Source: Thermotoga sp. Mc24 (GTDB taxonomy: Bacteria > Thermotogota > Thermotogae > Thermotogales > Thermotogaceae). Taken from it: a stretch of 64,000 nt of DNA. A program made the translations under genes and the position numbers. Shown piece after piece: positions 42,467 to 53,114 of this stretch (positions are counted from its first letter, which is position 1; the number at the start of each line of letters is the position of its first letter). The stretch is from positions 47,278-111,277 of the forward strand of contig NZ_JSFH01000008.1 of assembly GCF_000784835.1 (NCBI RefSeq). Reading direction: 5' to 3'. The notes under the pieces are model-generated. The model was not told the DNA's origin, ran no database searches, and saw only the letters and a program-made list of their open reading frames with translations.

Positions 42467-44824
42467 GTGAAGAGAATCGACCTGAACGGTTTTTGGAACG
42501 TCAGGGATAATGAAGGGAGATTTTCACTTGATGGAACTGTGCCAGGAGTTGTTCAGGCAGACCTGGTCAGAGAAGGTCTCCTTCCACACCCGTACGTTGG
42601 GATGAACGAAGATCTCTTCAAAGAAATAGAAGACAGAGAGTGGATCTACGAAAGGGAGTTCGAGTTCAAAGAAGATTTAAAAGAAGGGGAACGTGTCGAT
42701 CTTGTTTTTGAGGGTGTTGATACGTTGTCAGATGTCTATCTGAACGGTGTTTACCTTGGAAGCACTGAAAACATGTTCATTGAGTATCGCTTCGATGTCA
42801 CGAACATATTGAGAGAAAAGAATCACCTGGAGGTGTACATAAAATCTCCCATCAGAGTTCCAAAAGCTCTCGAGCAGAACTACGGAGTTCTCGGCGGACC
42901 AGAAGATCCCATTAGAGGCTACATAAGAAAAGCCCAGTACTCGTACGGATGGGACTGGGGCGCCAGAATCGTCACAAGTGGTATATGGAAACCCGTTTAC
43001 CTCGAAGTGTACAGAGCACGTCTTCAGGATTCAACGGCTTATCTGCTGAAACTTGAGGGTAAAGATGCCCTTGTGAGGGTGAACGGTTTCGTATACGGGG
43101 AAGGGAATCTCAGTGTAGAAGTCTTTGTGAACGGTGAGAAGACAGGGGAATTTCCCGTTTTCGAAAAGAACGGAGAAAGACTCTTCGATGGAGTGTTCCA
43201 CCTGGAAGATGTGAGGCTCTGGTATCCGTGGAACGTGGGGGAACCGTACCTGTACGATTTCGTCTTCGTGTTGAAAGACTCAAACGGAGAGATCTACAGG
43301 GAAGAAAAGAAAATCGGTTTGAGAAGAGTCAGAATCATTCAGGAGCCCGATGAAGAAGGAAAGACTTTCATATTCGAAATCAACGGTGAGAGAGTCTTCG
43401 CGAAGGGTGCCAACTGGATTCCCTCGGACAACATCCTCACGTGGTTAACAGACGAAGATTACGAAAAGCTCATCAAAATGGCGAGGAGTGCCAACATGAA
43501 CATGCTCAGAGTCTGGGGAGGAGGTATTTACGAGAGAGAGATCTTCTACAGACTCTGTGATGAACTCGGTATCATGGTATGGCAGGATTTCATGTACGCG
43601 TGTCTTGAATATCCGGATCATCTTCCGTGGTTCAGAAAACTCGCAAACGAAGAAGCAAGAAAAATTGTGAGAAAACTCAGATACCATCCTTCCATTGTTC
43701 TCTGGTGCGGAAACAACGAAAACAACTGGGGATTCGATGAATGGGGAAATATGTTCAGAAAAGTGGATGGTATAAATCTCGGAAACAGGCTTTATCTTTT
43801 CGATTTTCCAAAGATCTGTACTGAAGAAGACCCATCCACTCCCTACTGGCCGTCCAGCCCTTACGGCGGCGAAAAGGCGAACAGCGAAAAAGAAGGAGAC
43901 AGACACGTCTGGTATGTGTGGAGTGGATGGCTGAACTACGAGAACTACGAAAAAGACACCGGAAGGTTCATCAGTGAGTTTGGATTTCAAGGTGCTCCCC
44001 ATCCAGAGACGATAGAGTTTTTCTCAAAACCTGAGGAAAGAGAGATATTCCATCCTGTCATGCTGAAGCACAACAAACAGGTGGAAGGTCAGGAAAGGTT
44101 GATCAGGTTCATATTCGGGAATTTTGGGAAGTGTAAAGATTTCGACAGTTTTGTGTATCTGTCCCAGCTCAACCAGGCGGAGGCGATCAAGTTCGGTGTT
44201 GAACACTGGCGAAGCAGGAAGTACAAGACGGCTGGTACTCTCTTCTGGCAGCTCAACGACAGCTGGCCGGTTTTCAGCTGGTCCGCAGTCGATTACTTCA
44301 AGAGGCCCAAAGCTCTCTATTATTACGCGCGGAGATTCTTTGCGGAAGTTCTACCCGTTTTGAAGAAGAGAGAAAGCAAAATAGAACTTTTGGTGGTGAA
44401 CGATCTGAGGGAGACGAAGGAGGTCTCTCTCAGGCTTGCGGCCTATGAGAGGACGGGAGAAAAAGTATTCGAGAAGACTTACAGAACTGTACTTCCAGCA
44501 GACGGTGTGTGTTCGGTTGATAGAATTGAATTGCCCGATGATCTTTTCTTCTTCGTCGAGGCGGAAATTGATGGGGTTAAATACAGAAACTACAGGGTTT
44601 TCAGAAAGTGGCGCGATCTGGAACTTCCAGATCCGGAGATTTCGCTTGAGGACATGGGAGATTTTATAGAATTGACAGCGAAAAGCCCCGCTTTTGGTGT
44701 CAAGATTCTCTCCGATGAAGTACCTGAGGACGATTTTCTGTTCCTGGAACCGGAAAAGAGTATCACGATAAAGAAACCAGATGGAATAAGAGGAGTGAAA
44801 TCTCTGTATGATTATTTGAAATGA
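42467..44824 (+). CDS. Beta-mannosidase (GH2)
   Basis: A 785-residue family 2 glycoside hydrolase, cytoplasmic, that removes terminal beta-mannose from mannan oligosaccharides. The barrel carries the acid/base Glu418 in WCGNNENNWG and the probable nucleophile Glu504 in FISEFGFQG; the N-terminal jelly-roll (GVVQADLVREGLLPHPYVGMNEDL quoted as positions ~25-48) and Ig-like domain are typical of mannosidases rather than beta-galactosidases. GTG 42467 follows GAGGAGGTGATAAC. It stands alone between divergent lepA and a terminator. Confidence 0.92.
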   Translation: MKRIDLNGFWNVRDNEGRFSLDGTVPGVVQADLVREGLLPHPYVGMNEDLFKEIEDREWIYEREFEFKEDLKEGERVDLVFEGVDTLSDVYLNGVYLGSTENMFIEYRFDVTNILREKNHLEVYIKSPIRVPKALEQNYGVLGGPEDPIRGYIRKAQYSYGWDWGARIVTSGIWKPVYLEVYRARLQDSTAYLLKLEGKDALVRVNGFVYGEGNLSVEVFVNGEKTGEFPVFEKNGERLFDGVFHLEDVRLWYPWNVGEPYLYDFVFVLKDSNGEIYREEKKIGLRRVRIIQEPDEEGKTFIFEINGERVFAKGANWIPSDNILTWLTDEDYEKLIKMARSANMNMLRVWGGGIYEREIFYRLCDELGIMVWQDFMYACLEYPDHLPWFRKLANEEARKIVRKLRYHPSIVLWCGNNENNWGFDEWGNMFRKVDGINLGNRLYLFDFPKICTEEDPSTPYWPSSPYGGEKANSEKEGDRHVWYVWSGWLNYENYEKDTGRFISEFGFQGAPHPETIEFFSKPEEREIFHPVMLKHNKQVEGQERLIRFIFGNFGKCKDFDSFVYLSQLNQAEAIKFGVEHWRSRKYKTAGTLFWQLNDSWPVFSWSAVDYFKRPKALYYYARRFFAEVLPVLKKRESKIELLVVNDLRETKEVSLRLAAYERTGEKVFEKTYRTVLPADGVCSVDRIELPDDLFFFVEAEIDGVKYRNYRVFRKWRDLELPDPEISLEDMGDFIELTAKSPAFGVKILSDEVPEDDFLFLEPEKSITIKKPDGIRGVKSLYDYLK

Positions 44825-44825
44825 T

Positions 44826-44855
44826 GAAAAGCCCCTTCGGGGGCTTTCATTTTAC
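44826..44855 (+). terminator. Intrinsic terminator after beta-mannosidase
   Basis: AAAGCCCC-TTCG-GGGGCTTT with a stable UUCG tetraloop, followed by CATTTTAC. The T-run is short. It also lies at the end of the convergent minus-strand operon and may stop both. Confidence 0.75.
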
Positions 44856-45248
44856 TGTTTTGTTTTTGATTTGAAGTATGAGTTGTTTCAAACGATTGGC
44901 CTTTCTGTAATCTTCGTTCTTTATCGCCTCATTTAACTTTCTTTCGAGGAAAGTGATTTTTCTTTCATTTTCAAAGTTTTCTTTCTCTTGATCTGACCAG
45001 ATTTTTCCGAACATTTCCTCCAGGATTTTCAGGGGAGCCTCCACGAAAATCGTCATCTCTCCTTCGTAGGAAAGATGTCTGTTTCTTCTCCTTGAGTCCT
45101 CTGAGGGAGATGGGATGTTCTTGAAAGGAATACTCTCTTTCAGAACATCCATCAAGCATTTCTGACAGTATGCGATCTCCTTTTCTACACCGTCGAAATC
45201 CACTTTATATGACTTTGAAGTTTCCTGTCCACACTTCAAACATTTCAT
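44847..45248 (-). CDS. McsA-like zinc-finger / UvrB-UvrC motif protein
   Basis: A 133-residue protein with two CxxC pairs (CLKCGQ and CQKC) at the N-terminus and a C-terminal UVR motif ([24 protein letters not shown]). McsA modulates the CtsR/McsB stress system in Bacillus; no ctsR or mcsB is nearby, so the partner here is unknown. ATG 45248 overlaps the pth stop. Confidence 0.75.
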   Translation of the reverse strand: MKCLKCGQETSKSYKVDFDGVEKEIAYCQKCLMDVLKESIPFKNIPSPSEDSRRRNRHLSYEGEMTIFVEAPLKILEEMFGKIWSDQEKENFENERKITFLERKLNEAIKNEDYRKANRLKQLILQIKNKTVK

Positions 45249-45805
45249 ACTCTCACCTCTAAGGAGTTGTAGATAGACATTGCTTTTTCTGTTCCTTCGA
45301 TGAGAATCACCTCAAGGGCTTCTTTCATCACTTCAAACACTTTGTTTAGTATAATCCACTCCTCGTCTGAGAATTCTCCCAGCACGAAATCTACAAGATC
45401 CATTCCTTCTGGTTTATCACCTATTCCTACCCTTATACGCTTTATCTCCTGTGTTCCGAGCGCCTGTATGATGGATTTCATACCGTTGTGTCCACCGTCG
45501 GAACCTTTCTTCCTGATGCGGATCCTTCCAAGTTTCAAACTCACGTCATCGTACACCACTATTATATCATCCGGGCTGGCGTTGAAGAATTTCAAAACGT
45601 GGGGCATCGCCAAACCGCTGAGGTTCATATAGGTCAATGGTTTCACCAACGCCACGTCGTTTCCGGCCAGCTTGATTCTGCTCCACGCGAAATATTTTTC
45701 AGTTTTCCAGTCTTTGCTTTTCAAAAAGTCCAGAAACAGAAAACCCACGTTATGCCGGGTGAAGGCATAACGTGGGCCTGGATTCCCCAGACCAACGACA
45801 ACCAT
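45245..45805 (-). CDS. pth: Peptidyl-tRNA hydrolase
   Basis: A 186-residue Pth that releases peptides from drop-off peptidyl-tRNAs. [18 protein letters not shown] contains the catalytic His, with the Asn of YMNLSG and Asp of [14 protein letters not shown] 45805 follows GAGGAATAACGC. It forms the conserved glmU-prs-rplY-pth series. Confidence 0.96.
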   Translation of the reverse strand: MVVVGLGNPGPRYAFTRHNVGFLFLDFLKSKDWKTEKYFAWSRIKLAGNDVALVKPLTYMNLSGLAMPHVLKFFNASPDDIIVVYDDVSLKLGRIRIRKKGSDGGHNGMKSIIQALGTQEIKRIRVGIGDKPEGMDLVDFVLGEFSDEEWIILNKVFEVMKEALEVILIEGTEKAMSIYNSLEVRV

Positions 45806-45808
45806 GCG

Positions 45809-46453
45809 TTATTCCTCTTCTTCTTCCTTTCTCTTTATAACTTCAGGTTCTGCGGTTTCTTCCGCTTCTGTAGTTTCTTCAATCACCACTTCTTTCGGAA
45901 CGAGAACAGAAACAACCACTTCTTCATCTCCGAGAAGGCACTTAACACCTTCTGGAAGTTTCAGATCTCTTGCGTAAATCACGTCTCCAAGATCGAGAGA
46001 AGAAACGTCCACTTCTATTTCCTGCGGAACGTTGTCGGGATCGGTTTCAACAGGTATCTCTTCGTGGAACACCTCGAGGAAGCCACCCTTTTCAACACCA
46101 ACTGGTTTTCCAACAACTTTGAGAGGCACATTGATCCTCATTCTATGGCCTTTTGTCGGTTCATAGAAGTCGAGGTGAACGACCGTTTCAGAGACCTTGT
46201 CCCTCTGAATCATCTTGAGAAACACGGTCTTTTCCGACACCGTGTTTCCCTGATCGTCTTTGATTATCAATTGAATGGGGGTTGCTTCGGAAATGGTGTG
46301 GAATACCTTCTCGAGGACCGATCTCTTGATTTTCACGGGTATAGGTTCAGTTGCTGGTCCATACACTACCGCTGGTACTTCTCCATTCCTTCTAAGACGC
46401 CTCGCTTCTCTTTTTCCCTTCACTTCTCTCACTCTTGCTTCCAGACTTACCAT
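45809..46453 (-). CDS. rplY: 50S ribosomal protein L25 (Ctc form)
   Basis: A 214-residue two-domain L25/Ctc that binds 5S rRNA. The N-terminal L25 domain (KGKREARRLRRNGEVPAVVYG) and the C-terminal TL5-like domain are followed by an acidic tail (KRKEEEEE). ATG 46453 has GGGAGGGAG upstream. Confidence 0.95.
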   Translation of the reverse strand: MVSLEARVREVKGKREARRLRRNGEVPAVVYGPATEPIPVKIKRSVLEKVFHTISEATPIQLIIKDDQGNTVSEKTVFLKMIQRDKVSETVVHLDFYEPTKGHRMRINVPLKVVGKPVGVEKGGFLEVFHEEIPVETDPDNVPQEIEVDVSSLDLGDVIYARDLKLPEGVKCLLGDEEVVVSVLVPKEVVIEETTEAEETAEPEVIKRKEEEEE

Positions 46454-46483
46454 CTTTTCTCCCTCCCGTAGGTCTTCGCATTG

Positions 46484-47431
46484 TCATCTGAAGAGTGTGC
46501 TCACAGACAGATGTTTCCTTATTCGCATGATGGCTTCTCCTATGAGATTCGCTACCGAGATCACCTTAACCTTTTCTGGAAGATCTTCATGATATATCGT
46601 GTCGGTTATATACACGGTGTCTATCGAGGAATTTTCTATCCTCTCCAAGGCTCTATTGGAGAAGACGCCGTGTGTTGCACATGCTATGATCTTCTTTGCG
46701 CCTGCATTTTTCAGAGCCTCTGCACCCTTCACTATAGAGTGAGCAGTATCTATTATATCATCGAACATGATAACCACTTTATCCTTAACCTCTCCTATTA
46801 TGTTGACCACTTCCGCAACGTTATCACTCGGCCTTCGTTTATCGAGAATCGCAAGAGAGGTTTTCAATCTTTCAGCCATTCTCCTTGCCCTTCTCACACC
46901 ACCCACGTCAGGTGAAACAACCACAGTTTCTTCAGGAACGATGTTTTCTCTTTTGAGAAGTTCCTCTGCGAAGACGGGATAGCTCCAGAGATTGTCAACG
47001 GGAATGTCAAAGAACCCCTGTATCTGTTCCGCGTGGAGATCCACCGTCAGAACGCGGGTCGCTCCAGCCACAGTGATGAGGTTTGCAACCAACTTGGCAC
47101 TGATGGGATCTCTTCCCTTTGCCTTCCTGTCCTGTCTTGCGTATCCGTAGTAAGGGATCACGACAGCGATGGTGTTGGCTGATGCTCGTTTGAACGCATC
47201 GATCATTATGAGAAGTTCCATGAGGTTTTCGTTCACCGGAGGTGAGGTGGGCTGAATGAGAAAGATATCGTGTCCCCTCACCGTTTCGTTTATACGGACG
47301 TTTATCTCTCCATCGGCGAATCTTCCAACCTCACAGTCACCGAGTTGAAGATTCAGGTAATTCGCTATCTTCTCGGCCAGAGGTCTGTTGGCGTTTCCAG
47401 AAAAAATTTTCATTTCGTTTGAGAAAGACAT
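46484..47431 (-). CDS. prs: Ribose-phosphate pyrophosphokinase
   Basis: A 315-residue PRPP synthase that makes the precursor for nucleotides, histidine and tryptophan. Motifs: NRPLAEKIANYL, GRFADGEI, DLHAEQIQGFFDIPVDNL and the PRPP loop VIMFDDIIDTAHS. ATG 47431 has AAAGGAGG upstream. It lies one base after glmU. Confidence 0.97.
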   Translation of the reverse strand: MSFSNEMKIFSGNANRPLAEKIANYLNLQLGDCEVGRFADGEINVRINETVRGHDIFLIQPTSPPVNENLMELLIMIDAFKRASANTIAVVIPYYGYARQDRKAKGRDPISAKLVANLITVAGATRVLTVDLHAEQIQGFFDIPVDNLWSYPVFAEELLKRENIVPEETVVVSPDVGGVRRARRMAERLKTSLAILDKRRPSDNVAEVVNIIGEVKDKVVIMFDDIIDTAHSIVKGAEALKNAGAKKIIACATHGVFSNRALERIENSSIDTVYITDTIYHEDLPEKVKVISVANLIGEAIMRIRKHLSVSTLFR

Positions 47432-47432
47432 A

Positions 47433-48770
47433 TCATTCCTCCTTTCTCTTCTTCAATGCCCAACCTTCTTTCACAACCTGCCTTGCTCTACCCAGACCAA
47501 GGGAATACGGTGGAACGTCCTCTGTTATCACCGATCCCGCTCCTATCAAAGCTCCTTTCCCAATACGAACGGGTGCCACCAGAGACGAGTTGCTTCCTAT
47601 GAAGGCTCCATCTTCAATGAAAGTGGGATTCTTTTTCTTGCCATCGTAATTACAGGTGATTGTTCCTGCGCCTATGTTTACATTCTTTCCGACGAACGCG
47701 TCCCCTATGTAACTGAGGTGTTGAGCTTTTGTCCCCTCTCCAATTGTACTTTTTTTGATTTCAACAAAGTTTCCAATTTTTGAAGATTTCTTCAAAATCG
47801 TTCCTTCTCTCAACCTTGCAAACGGACCAACGGAGACATCGTCTTCTATCACACTCATGAAGCATTCAGATCTTGTGATCTTCACGTTGTTTCCTATCTC
47901 ACAATCAACTATTCTTGTCATAGGTCCTATCTCGCAGTTTTCTCCCACACGAGTCCTGCCTTCTATGAAAGTCATAGGGTGAATGACGGTGTCCATGCCG
48001 ATTTCGACAGAGTAGTGAATGTAAGTGGTGGCCGGATCTATGATGGTAACACCGTTCTCTAAGAGCTCTTCTATTTTCCTCATCCTGAGCTGTTCCTCGA
48101 GCCAAACAAGGGTTTTTCTGGTGTTCACTCCGGTTATTTCAAGCAGGTCATCAGTTTTTACAACCTTCACTTTTTCGGCAAGATTAACTGCATCTGTGAG
48201 GTAGTACTCCCCCTTTGCGTTCTCGTTTTTTATCTCCGGGAGTACTTTTAAAAGAAAATCACCGGAGAACACGTAAAATCCGGTGTTGATCGTGGTTACA
48301 CCTTTCAGTTCCTCTGGCAAGTCTGCGTCTTCTATTATTCTGTATTTGCTTCCATCCTGTATAACTCTACCGTACCCGGATGGGTCTTCGAGATCAGCCA
48401 CTAAGATGGTCACGTCTGCACCTTTTCTGTGCTCTTCGATCATTCTTCTCAAAGTGTTTTCACTTATGAGAGGAACGTCTCCGTAGAGAATCAAAACGTC
48501 ATCTCCTGGTTCGATGAAATCTTTTGCACACATCACAGCGTGTGCGGTGCCCAACTGCTCTTCCTGAACGAAGACATCCACCCACTCTGGAAGATTTTTT
48601 CTAACCATTTCCGCTTCAAAACCGAGTACAACACCGACCTTCTGCGCTATTTTCCCGGCTGTTTCAACCACCCACTCTATCATGGGCTTTCCAGAGAGTG
48701 GGTGTAGCACTTTGGGAATCTTTGATTTCATCCTTGTACCTTTTCCCGCTGCGAGAACGAGGGCTCTCAT
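47433..48770 (-). CDS. glmU: Bifunctional UDP-GlcNAc pyrophosphorylase / GlcN-1-P acetyltransferase
   Basis: A 445-residue two-domain enzyme making UDP-GlcNAc for peptidoglycan. The N-terminal uridylyltransferase carries LAAGKGTRMKSK and VLILYGDVPLI; the C-terminal left-handed beta-helix acetyltransferase has hexapeptide repeats (VGPFARLREG, IGAGTITCNYDGKKK) and the catalytic His region (AQHLSYIGD). ATG 48770 with AAGAGGTG upstream. Confidence 0.97.
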   Translation of the reverse strand: MRALVLAAGKGTRMKSKIPKVLHPLSGKPMIEWVVETAGKIAQKVGVVLGFEAEMVRKNLPEWVDVFVQEEQLGTAHAVMCAKDFIEPGDDVLILYGDVPLISENTLRRMIEEHRKGADVTILVADLEDPSGYGRVIQDGSKYRIIEDADLPEELKGVTTINTGFYVFSGDFLLKVLPEIKNENAKGEYYLTDAVNLAEKVKVVKTDDLLEITGVNTRKTLVWLEEQLRMRKIEELLENGVTIIDPATTYIHYSVEIGMDTVIHPMTFIEGRTRVGENCEIGPMTRIVDCEIGNNVKITRSECFMSVIEDDVSVGPFARLREGTILKKSSKIGNFVEIKKSTIGEGTKAQHLSYIGDAFVGKNVNIGAGTITCNYDGKKKNPTFIEDGAFIGSNSSLVAPVRIGKGALIGAGSVITEDVPPYSLGLGRARQVVKEGWALKKRKEE

Positions 48771-48781
48771 GCTTTCACCTC

Positions 48782-49084
48782 TTAAAACCAGTTTCTCTCT
48801 TCAAGATCGAGCTCGCTCATTTCCCCTTTCAGAAAGAGTTCCATTTCCTCTCTGGTCAGATCTTCCTCCACAAAAACCCTTTTTTCTCTCGGATAATCCT
48901 CGAAAACACGGTGAATTATGGGTTTTTGAGAAATTTCCATGGCAAACAATATCATTCGGAGAGCTTCGTTTATTTCATCGTCTGAGTACTTCCTTCTGAG
49001 CTGGTGTATGTGTTTTCCAACGAGATCAAAGAGATCTTCCTGGGTTTCTTCGAGGACACTTAGAATCTCGTCCAGAACGCTCAC
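48782..49084 (-). CDS. Small helical protein of unknown function
   Basis: A 100-residue acidic, helix-rich protein with no family I recognise. GTG 49084 overlaps the stop of the DUF72 gene by 4 bases (GTGA) and has GGAGGAGAGA upstream. Eleven bases separate it from glmU, so it belongs to the same transcript. Confidence 0.6.
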   Translation of the reverse strand: MSVLDEILSVLEETQEDLFDLVGKHIHQLRRKYSDDEINEALRMILFAMEISQKPIIHRVFEDYPREKRVFVEEDLTREEMELFLKGEMSELDLEERNWF

Positions 49085-49866
49085 ACTCTCTCCTCCAGCA
49101 TCTTCTTGAATTGCAAAGCGTTTATTGCTGCCTGACCTTTGTAACAGTTGTTGAAGAAAACGTAGGTTTCCTTCACTCTTCGGGAAAGTTCTACGACATC
49201 TTCAAAAAGAGTTTTCAATTCTTCTTCACTGTAGAAATAATCGTACCTTTCTTCACCTTCGGCTTCGAACCACCTTTCGTTCCTTCCATGGAATCTGAAG
49301 TAAGCGTAATCAGTCGTTGTGATGGGACGATAGGGGAACAATCCGGAAAGTTTCGGTTCGTCCACCACCACAAAGGTTATACCATGATTTCTCAAGAATT
49401 CGTATGTTTCTTTTTTATTCCAAGAGTAGTGTCTGAATTCCACAGCGAGTTCGTACGGGTAGCTTTCTCTCAATTTTTCAAGATATTCCATGTTTTTTCT
49501 GGAGAATTTGAAAGAGAATGGAAACTGTGCTAAAGTCATCTTTAGTCTTTGTTCTTCTATTAGAGGTTCTATTTGACGTGTAAAGTTTTCCATGTCCTCT
49601 TTAGGATCTTTTTCCTCTTTCCAGAGAACGTGCGTGACGCTTGCTGGTGTCTTTACGGTAAAATAGAAATCGGGAGGGGTCTTTCTCAACATCTGAACAA
49701 AAGAGCGCCACGATGGTTGTGTGTAATAGGTGAAGTTGAGTTCCACGATTCTGAATCCGAGTACCGCCCAGTAGTATTTCAGGAATTGGGAAGGTTTCAG
49801 GTGTTCAGGGTATACCACTCCTTTCCAGTCTTCAAAGGAAAAACCACTCGTTCCTACGTATACCAT
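49081..49866 (-). CDS. DUF72-family TIM-barrel protein (YecE-like)
   Basis: A 261-residue DUF72/YecE protein: YVGTSGFSFEDWKGVVYP at the N-terminus, ELNFTYYTQP, FYFTVKTPAS, ELAVEFRHYSW and the C-terminal YVFFNNCYKGQAAINA. The family has a TIM-barrel fold and no known reaction. ATG 49866 (GGAGACACATCGA upstream) is chosen; the longer frame runs into the divergent tsaE gene. Confidence 0.85.
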   Translation of the reverse strand: MVYVGTSGFSFEDWKGVVYPEHLKPSQFLKYYWAVLGFRIVELNFTYYTQPSWRSFVQMLRKTPPDFYFTVKTPASVTHVLWKEEKDPKEDMENFTRQIEPLIEEQRLKMTLAQFPFSFKFSRKNMEYLEKLRESYPYELAVEFRHYSWNKKETYEFLRNHGITFVVVDEPKLSGLFPYRPITTTDYAYFRFHGRNERWFEAEGEERYDYFYSEEELKTLFEDVVELSRRVKETYVFFNNCYKGQAAINALQFKKMLEERV

Positions 49867-49928
49867 TCGATGTGTCTCCTTCCGGAGGGATTCAGTATGT
49901 ATTGTACAACACTGTGGAGGAACAGAAA

Positions 49929-50414
49929 ATGAAACATTTGCGATTTGAAAATTTGAGCGAAGAACAGTTGAAAAGGCTCGCAAAAATTCTCACCGAGAAT
50001 CTTGAAGGTAGAGAGGTGGTTATACTCTCCGGAAATCTTGGAGCCGGAAAAACAACGTTTGTGAAGGGTATGATCAGAGCGATAGGCCTCGATGAAAAAA
50101 TAGTGAAGAGCCCCACTTTTACCCTTATGAACGTTTATCCGGGTTTGAAGACAATATACCACCTCGATCTTTACAGACTTCAGGGTACAGACTTTCTCAA
50201 CCTCGATGTTGAAGACATACTGGAGGACGAAGACGGAATCATGGTGGTAGAGTGGGGAGATCTGTTCGAAGAATTCTGGCCTGAAGACTCGATAAAGGTG
50301 AAGATAGAGATAGCGGACGAGAGTCACAGAAACGTGGAGATCCTCATACCTGAGGAGGTGAACTTTCTTGCCGAGAAAATCGAAAGATACCGAAAAGAGC
50401 TTCAAAATACTTGA
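49929..50414 (+). CDS. tsaE: tRNA threonylcarbamoyladenosine biosynthesis ATPase TsaE
   Basis: A 161-residue P-loop protein needed, with TsaB, TsaC and TsaD, for the t6A37 modification of ANN-decoding tRNAs. Walker A is [14 protein letters not shown] (about 35-48); [10 protein letters not shown] and HLDLYRL are typical of the family. ATG 49929 follows GGAGGAACAGAAA; the upstream open frame contains the divergent DUF72 start. lon begins 47 bases before its end. Confidence 0.94.
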   Translation: MKHLRFENLSEEQLKRLAKILTENLEGREVVILSGNLGAGKTTFVKGMIRAIGLDEKIVKSPTFTLMNVYPGLKTIYHLDLYRLQGTDFLNLDVEDILEDEDGIMVVEWGDLFEEFWPEDSIKVKIEIADESHRNVEILIPEEVNFLAEKIERYRKELQNT

Positions 50415-52731
50415 GAAGTACGCCAATCAGCAGGAAAAAGAGCTGGAGATACCCGATGGCTTGCCGTGTATTCCCTTGAGAAACGGGATGGGTGTCTTTC
50501 CGAACACCGTTGTTCCCTTCTACGTGGGAAGGACGGGTTCCCTCATAGCGCTCGAAGAAGCTATGGAAAAGTACAACAGGCTTCTTTTTGTGGTAAATCA
50601 GAAAGATCCATCTGTTGAAACACCAGAGCCGGAAGACCTCTACAAGGTAGGAACGGTTGTGAAGGTTCTTCAGATAATGAAACTCCCAGATGACACGTTC
50701 AAGGTGCTCGTGGAAGGGCTGGAGAGAGCACAGATAGAAGTATTCATCTCGACTGATCCGTTCTTCCTCACGAAGATAAAGATACTGAAGGTGAAATACA
50801 GAAAAACAAAGAAACTCGAAGCACTCATGAGGAGTGTCAAAGACAAGGCAATCAGGTATTTCAACCTGACCCACAGGTTTCCTCAGGAGACACTCGTTAC
50901 CCTGAAAGAAATGCAGGATCCGGACAAACTGGCAGACTTCGTTGCTTCGATTCTTCCCGTTCCTCTGGAGACGAAGCAGGAACTCCTCGAAACAGTCCAT
51001 CCACTCGAACGTCTCGAGAAGATACTATCGATACTGGTGAAAGAAATCGAGATACTCGAGATAGAAGAAGAAATTGAGAAAAAGGTGAAGGATAGAATAG
51101 AGAAAACCCAGAGAGAATACGTACTCCGAGAAAAGCTAAGGGCTATAAAAGAGGAACTCGGAGCAGAAGAGGAACTGGAGATCAAAGAGTTCTACGAAAA
51201 GGTGGAAAAAGGAGATTACCCGGACTACGTTAAAGAAAAGGCCTACAAAGAAATTCAGAGGCTCGAGAAGATGTCACCCTACAGTGCCGAAGCGACGGTT
51301 GTCAGAACCTATCTTGACTGGCTTCTGAATCTTCCCTGGAACGTAACCACCGAGGATAGGCTCGATATAAAAGAAGCGAGGAAGATCTTGGACAAGAATC
51401 ATTACGGACTCGAAGAGGTCAAGGAAAGAATACTGGAGTATCTTGTGGCCAGGAAGTTTTCGAAGAACCTCAAAGCTCCCATTCTCTGCCTTGTGGGACC
51501 TCCAGGGGTAGGGAAGACATCGCTCGGCAGAACCATAGCGGAGGCGATGGGAAGAAAGTTTGGAAGAATGTCCCTTGGAGGCCTCCGAGACGAGGCTGAG
51601 ATAAAGGGGCACAGACGCACTTACGTGGGTGCGCTTCCTGGAAGGATAATACAGATCATAAGAAGGATGGGAACAAAGAATCCTGTTATTTTGCTCGATG
51701 AAGTGGACAAGATGGGGATCAGTTTTCAGGGCGATCCGGCATCTGCTTTGCTCGAAGTTCTCGATCCCGAACAGAACAAGGATTTCGTCGACCACTATCT
51801 CGAAGTACCCTTCGATCTCTCCCAGGTGCTGTTCATCACAACTGCGAACGTGCTCCACACCATTCCTCCCGCGTTGAGGGACAGGATGGAGATCATAGAG
51901 ATACCCGGATATTCAGATCCAGAGAAGTATCACATAGCCAAGGATTACATAATACCGAAGATTGCCATGTCTTACAATCTATCAAAGGTGGAATTTTCTT
52001 CAGGAGCGATCAAAAAGATCATCAGAGAATACACAAAAGAGGCTGGTGTGAGAAATCTCGAACGAGTTATAGAAAAGGTGATAAGAAAGAGTCTTGTGAA
52101 GAATGAGAAGAAGTCTTTCAAAATAACCACTAAAGATGTTGAAGAGTTGCTCGGACCGCCTGTTTTCAAAGAAGAGGAAATCTTGGAAGAAGACACGATG
52201 GGGGCGGTCACAGGTCTTGCCTGGACTCCGATTGGTGGAAGTGTTCTCATCGTGGAGAGTTTGTTGCTCCCTGGAAAAGGCAATCTCATTTTAACGGGAA
52301 ACATGGGTGATGTGATGAAAGAATCGGCCAGAATAGCCCTCAGTGTGGTCAGAAAGATGTGTGGAGAAGAATGCAGAGAAGTTTTCGAGAAGAACGACAT
52401 CCACATCCACGTTCCGGAGGGAGCAGTTCCAAAAGATGGTCCTTCCGCTGGCATAACAATGACAGTGGCCTTGTACTCTGCCGTCGCCGGTAAAAAAGTC
52501 AAAAGGGATGTAGCCATGACGGGTGAGATCACGTTGAGGGGTAAAATACTTCCGGTAGGAGGTATAAGAGAGAAGCTGCTGGCGGCGAAGAGAGCCGGCA
52601 TAAAAAAAGTGATCCTTCCTTCAAGAAACAGACCGGACGTGGAAAAGATACCGAAGGAATACCTGAACGGAATGGAGATCGTCTACTGTGACGAAATACA
52701 GGAAGTCCTCAGGGAGGCCATTGTGAGGTGA
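50368..52731 (+). CDS. lon: ATP-dependent protease Lon
   Basis: A 787-residue Lon protease. N-terminal substrate domain ([20 protein letters not shown]), coiled coil, AAA+ domain with Walker [10 protein letters not shown] (377-385) and Walker [11 protein letters not shown], and the peptidase domain with Ser693 in [10 protein letters not shown] and Lys736 in [10 protein letters not shown] forming the dyad. TTG 50368 has GAGGAGGTGA upstream and overlaps tsaE by 47 bases in another frame. Lon degrades misfolded and regulatory proteins. Confidence 0.97.
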   Translation: MPRKSKDTEKSFKILEKYANQQEKELEIPDGLPCIPLRNGMGVFPNTVVPFYVGRTGSLIALEEAMEKYNRLLFVVNQKDPSVETPEPEDLYKVGTVVKVLQIMKLPDDTFKVLVEGLERAQIEVFISTDPFFLTKIKILKVKYRKTKKLEALMRSVKDKAIRYFNLTHRFPQETLVTLKEMQDPDKLADFVASILPVPLETKQELLETVHPLERLEKILSILVKEIEILEIEEEIEKKVKDRIEKTQREYVLREKLRAIKEELGAEEELEIKEFYEKVEKGDYPDYVKEKAYKEIQRLEKMSPYSAEATVVRTYLDWLLNLPWNVTTEDRLDIKEARKILDKNHYGLEEVKERILEYLVARKFSKNLKAPILCLVGPPGVGKTSLGRTIAEAMGRKFGRMSLGGLRDEAEIKGHRRTYVGALPGRIIQIIRRMGTKNPVILLDEVDKMGISFQGDPASALLEVLDPEQNKDFVDHYLEVPFDLSQVLFITTANVLHTIPPALRDRMEIIEIPGYSDPEKYHIAKDYIIPKIAMSYNLSKVEFSSGAIKKIIREYTKEAGVRNLERVIEKVIRKSLVKNEKKSFKITTKDVEELLGPPVFKEEEILEEDTMGAVTGLAWTPIGGSVLIVESLLLPGKGNLILTGNMGDVMKESARIALSVVRKMCGEECREVFEKNDIHIHVPEGAVPKDGPSAGITMTVALYSAVAGKKVKRDVAMTGEITLRGKILPVGGIREKLLAAKRAGIKKVILPSRNRPDVEKIPKEYLNGMEIVYCDEIQEVLREAIVR

Positions 52732-53114
52732 AGAGAGACGTATTCTACGTGATCATTTTAACGGTCTTCGCGGTTCTTTTCATGCTCACGTATTTCTCCT
52801 ACAGGGACCTTGCTGTGAAGCTCACCCGTATGGAAAAAACGTTGAAGGCGTACGAGCTTTACATTTTCTCCGATTATGAGAATTTTGAAGACTACGTGAA
52901 GAAAGAGGGCTTGAAAATAGAAGGGATGGAGCTTCTGAAGGAAAAGAAGGCCAGGTCTCTCATTGCCGAGGGAAAAAATCTGTTCGAGACAGCCAACTAC
53001 GGAGAAGCTCTTGTTTTCTTTGAGAAGGCCTTGAATCTTTCTGACAACGAGGAGATAAAGAAGATCGCCAGTTTTTATCTGGAAGAATGCAGAAAGAAAC
53101 TGGCGGGTGATTGA
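52728..53114 (+). CDS. Small membrane-anchored TPR-like protein
   Basis: A 128-residue protein with an N-terminal membrane helix ([20 protein letters not shown]) and a C-terminal TPR-like helical hairpin ([23 protein letters not shown]). GTG 52728 overlaps the lon stop by 4 bases. Its place between lon and mre11 does not reveal a role. Confidence 0.65.
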   Translation: MKRDVFYVIILTVFAVLFMLTYFSYRDLAVKLTRMEKTLKAYELYIFSDYENFEDYVKKEGLKIEGMELLKEKKARSLIAEGKNLFETANYGEALVFFEKALNLSDNEEIKKIASFYLEECRKKLAGD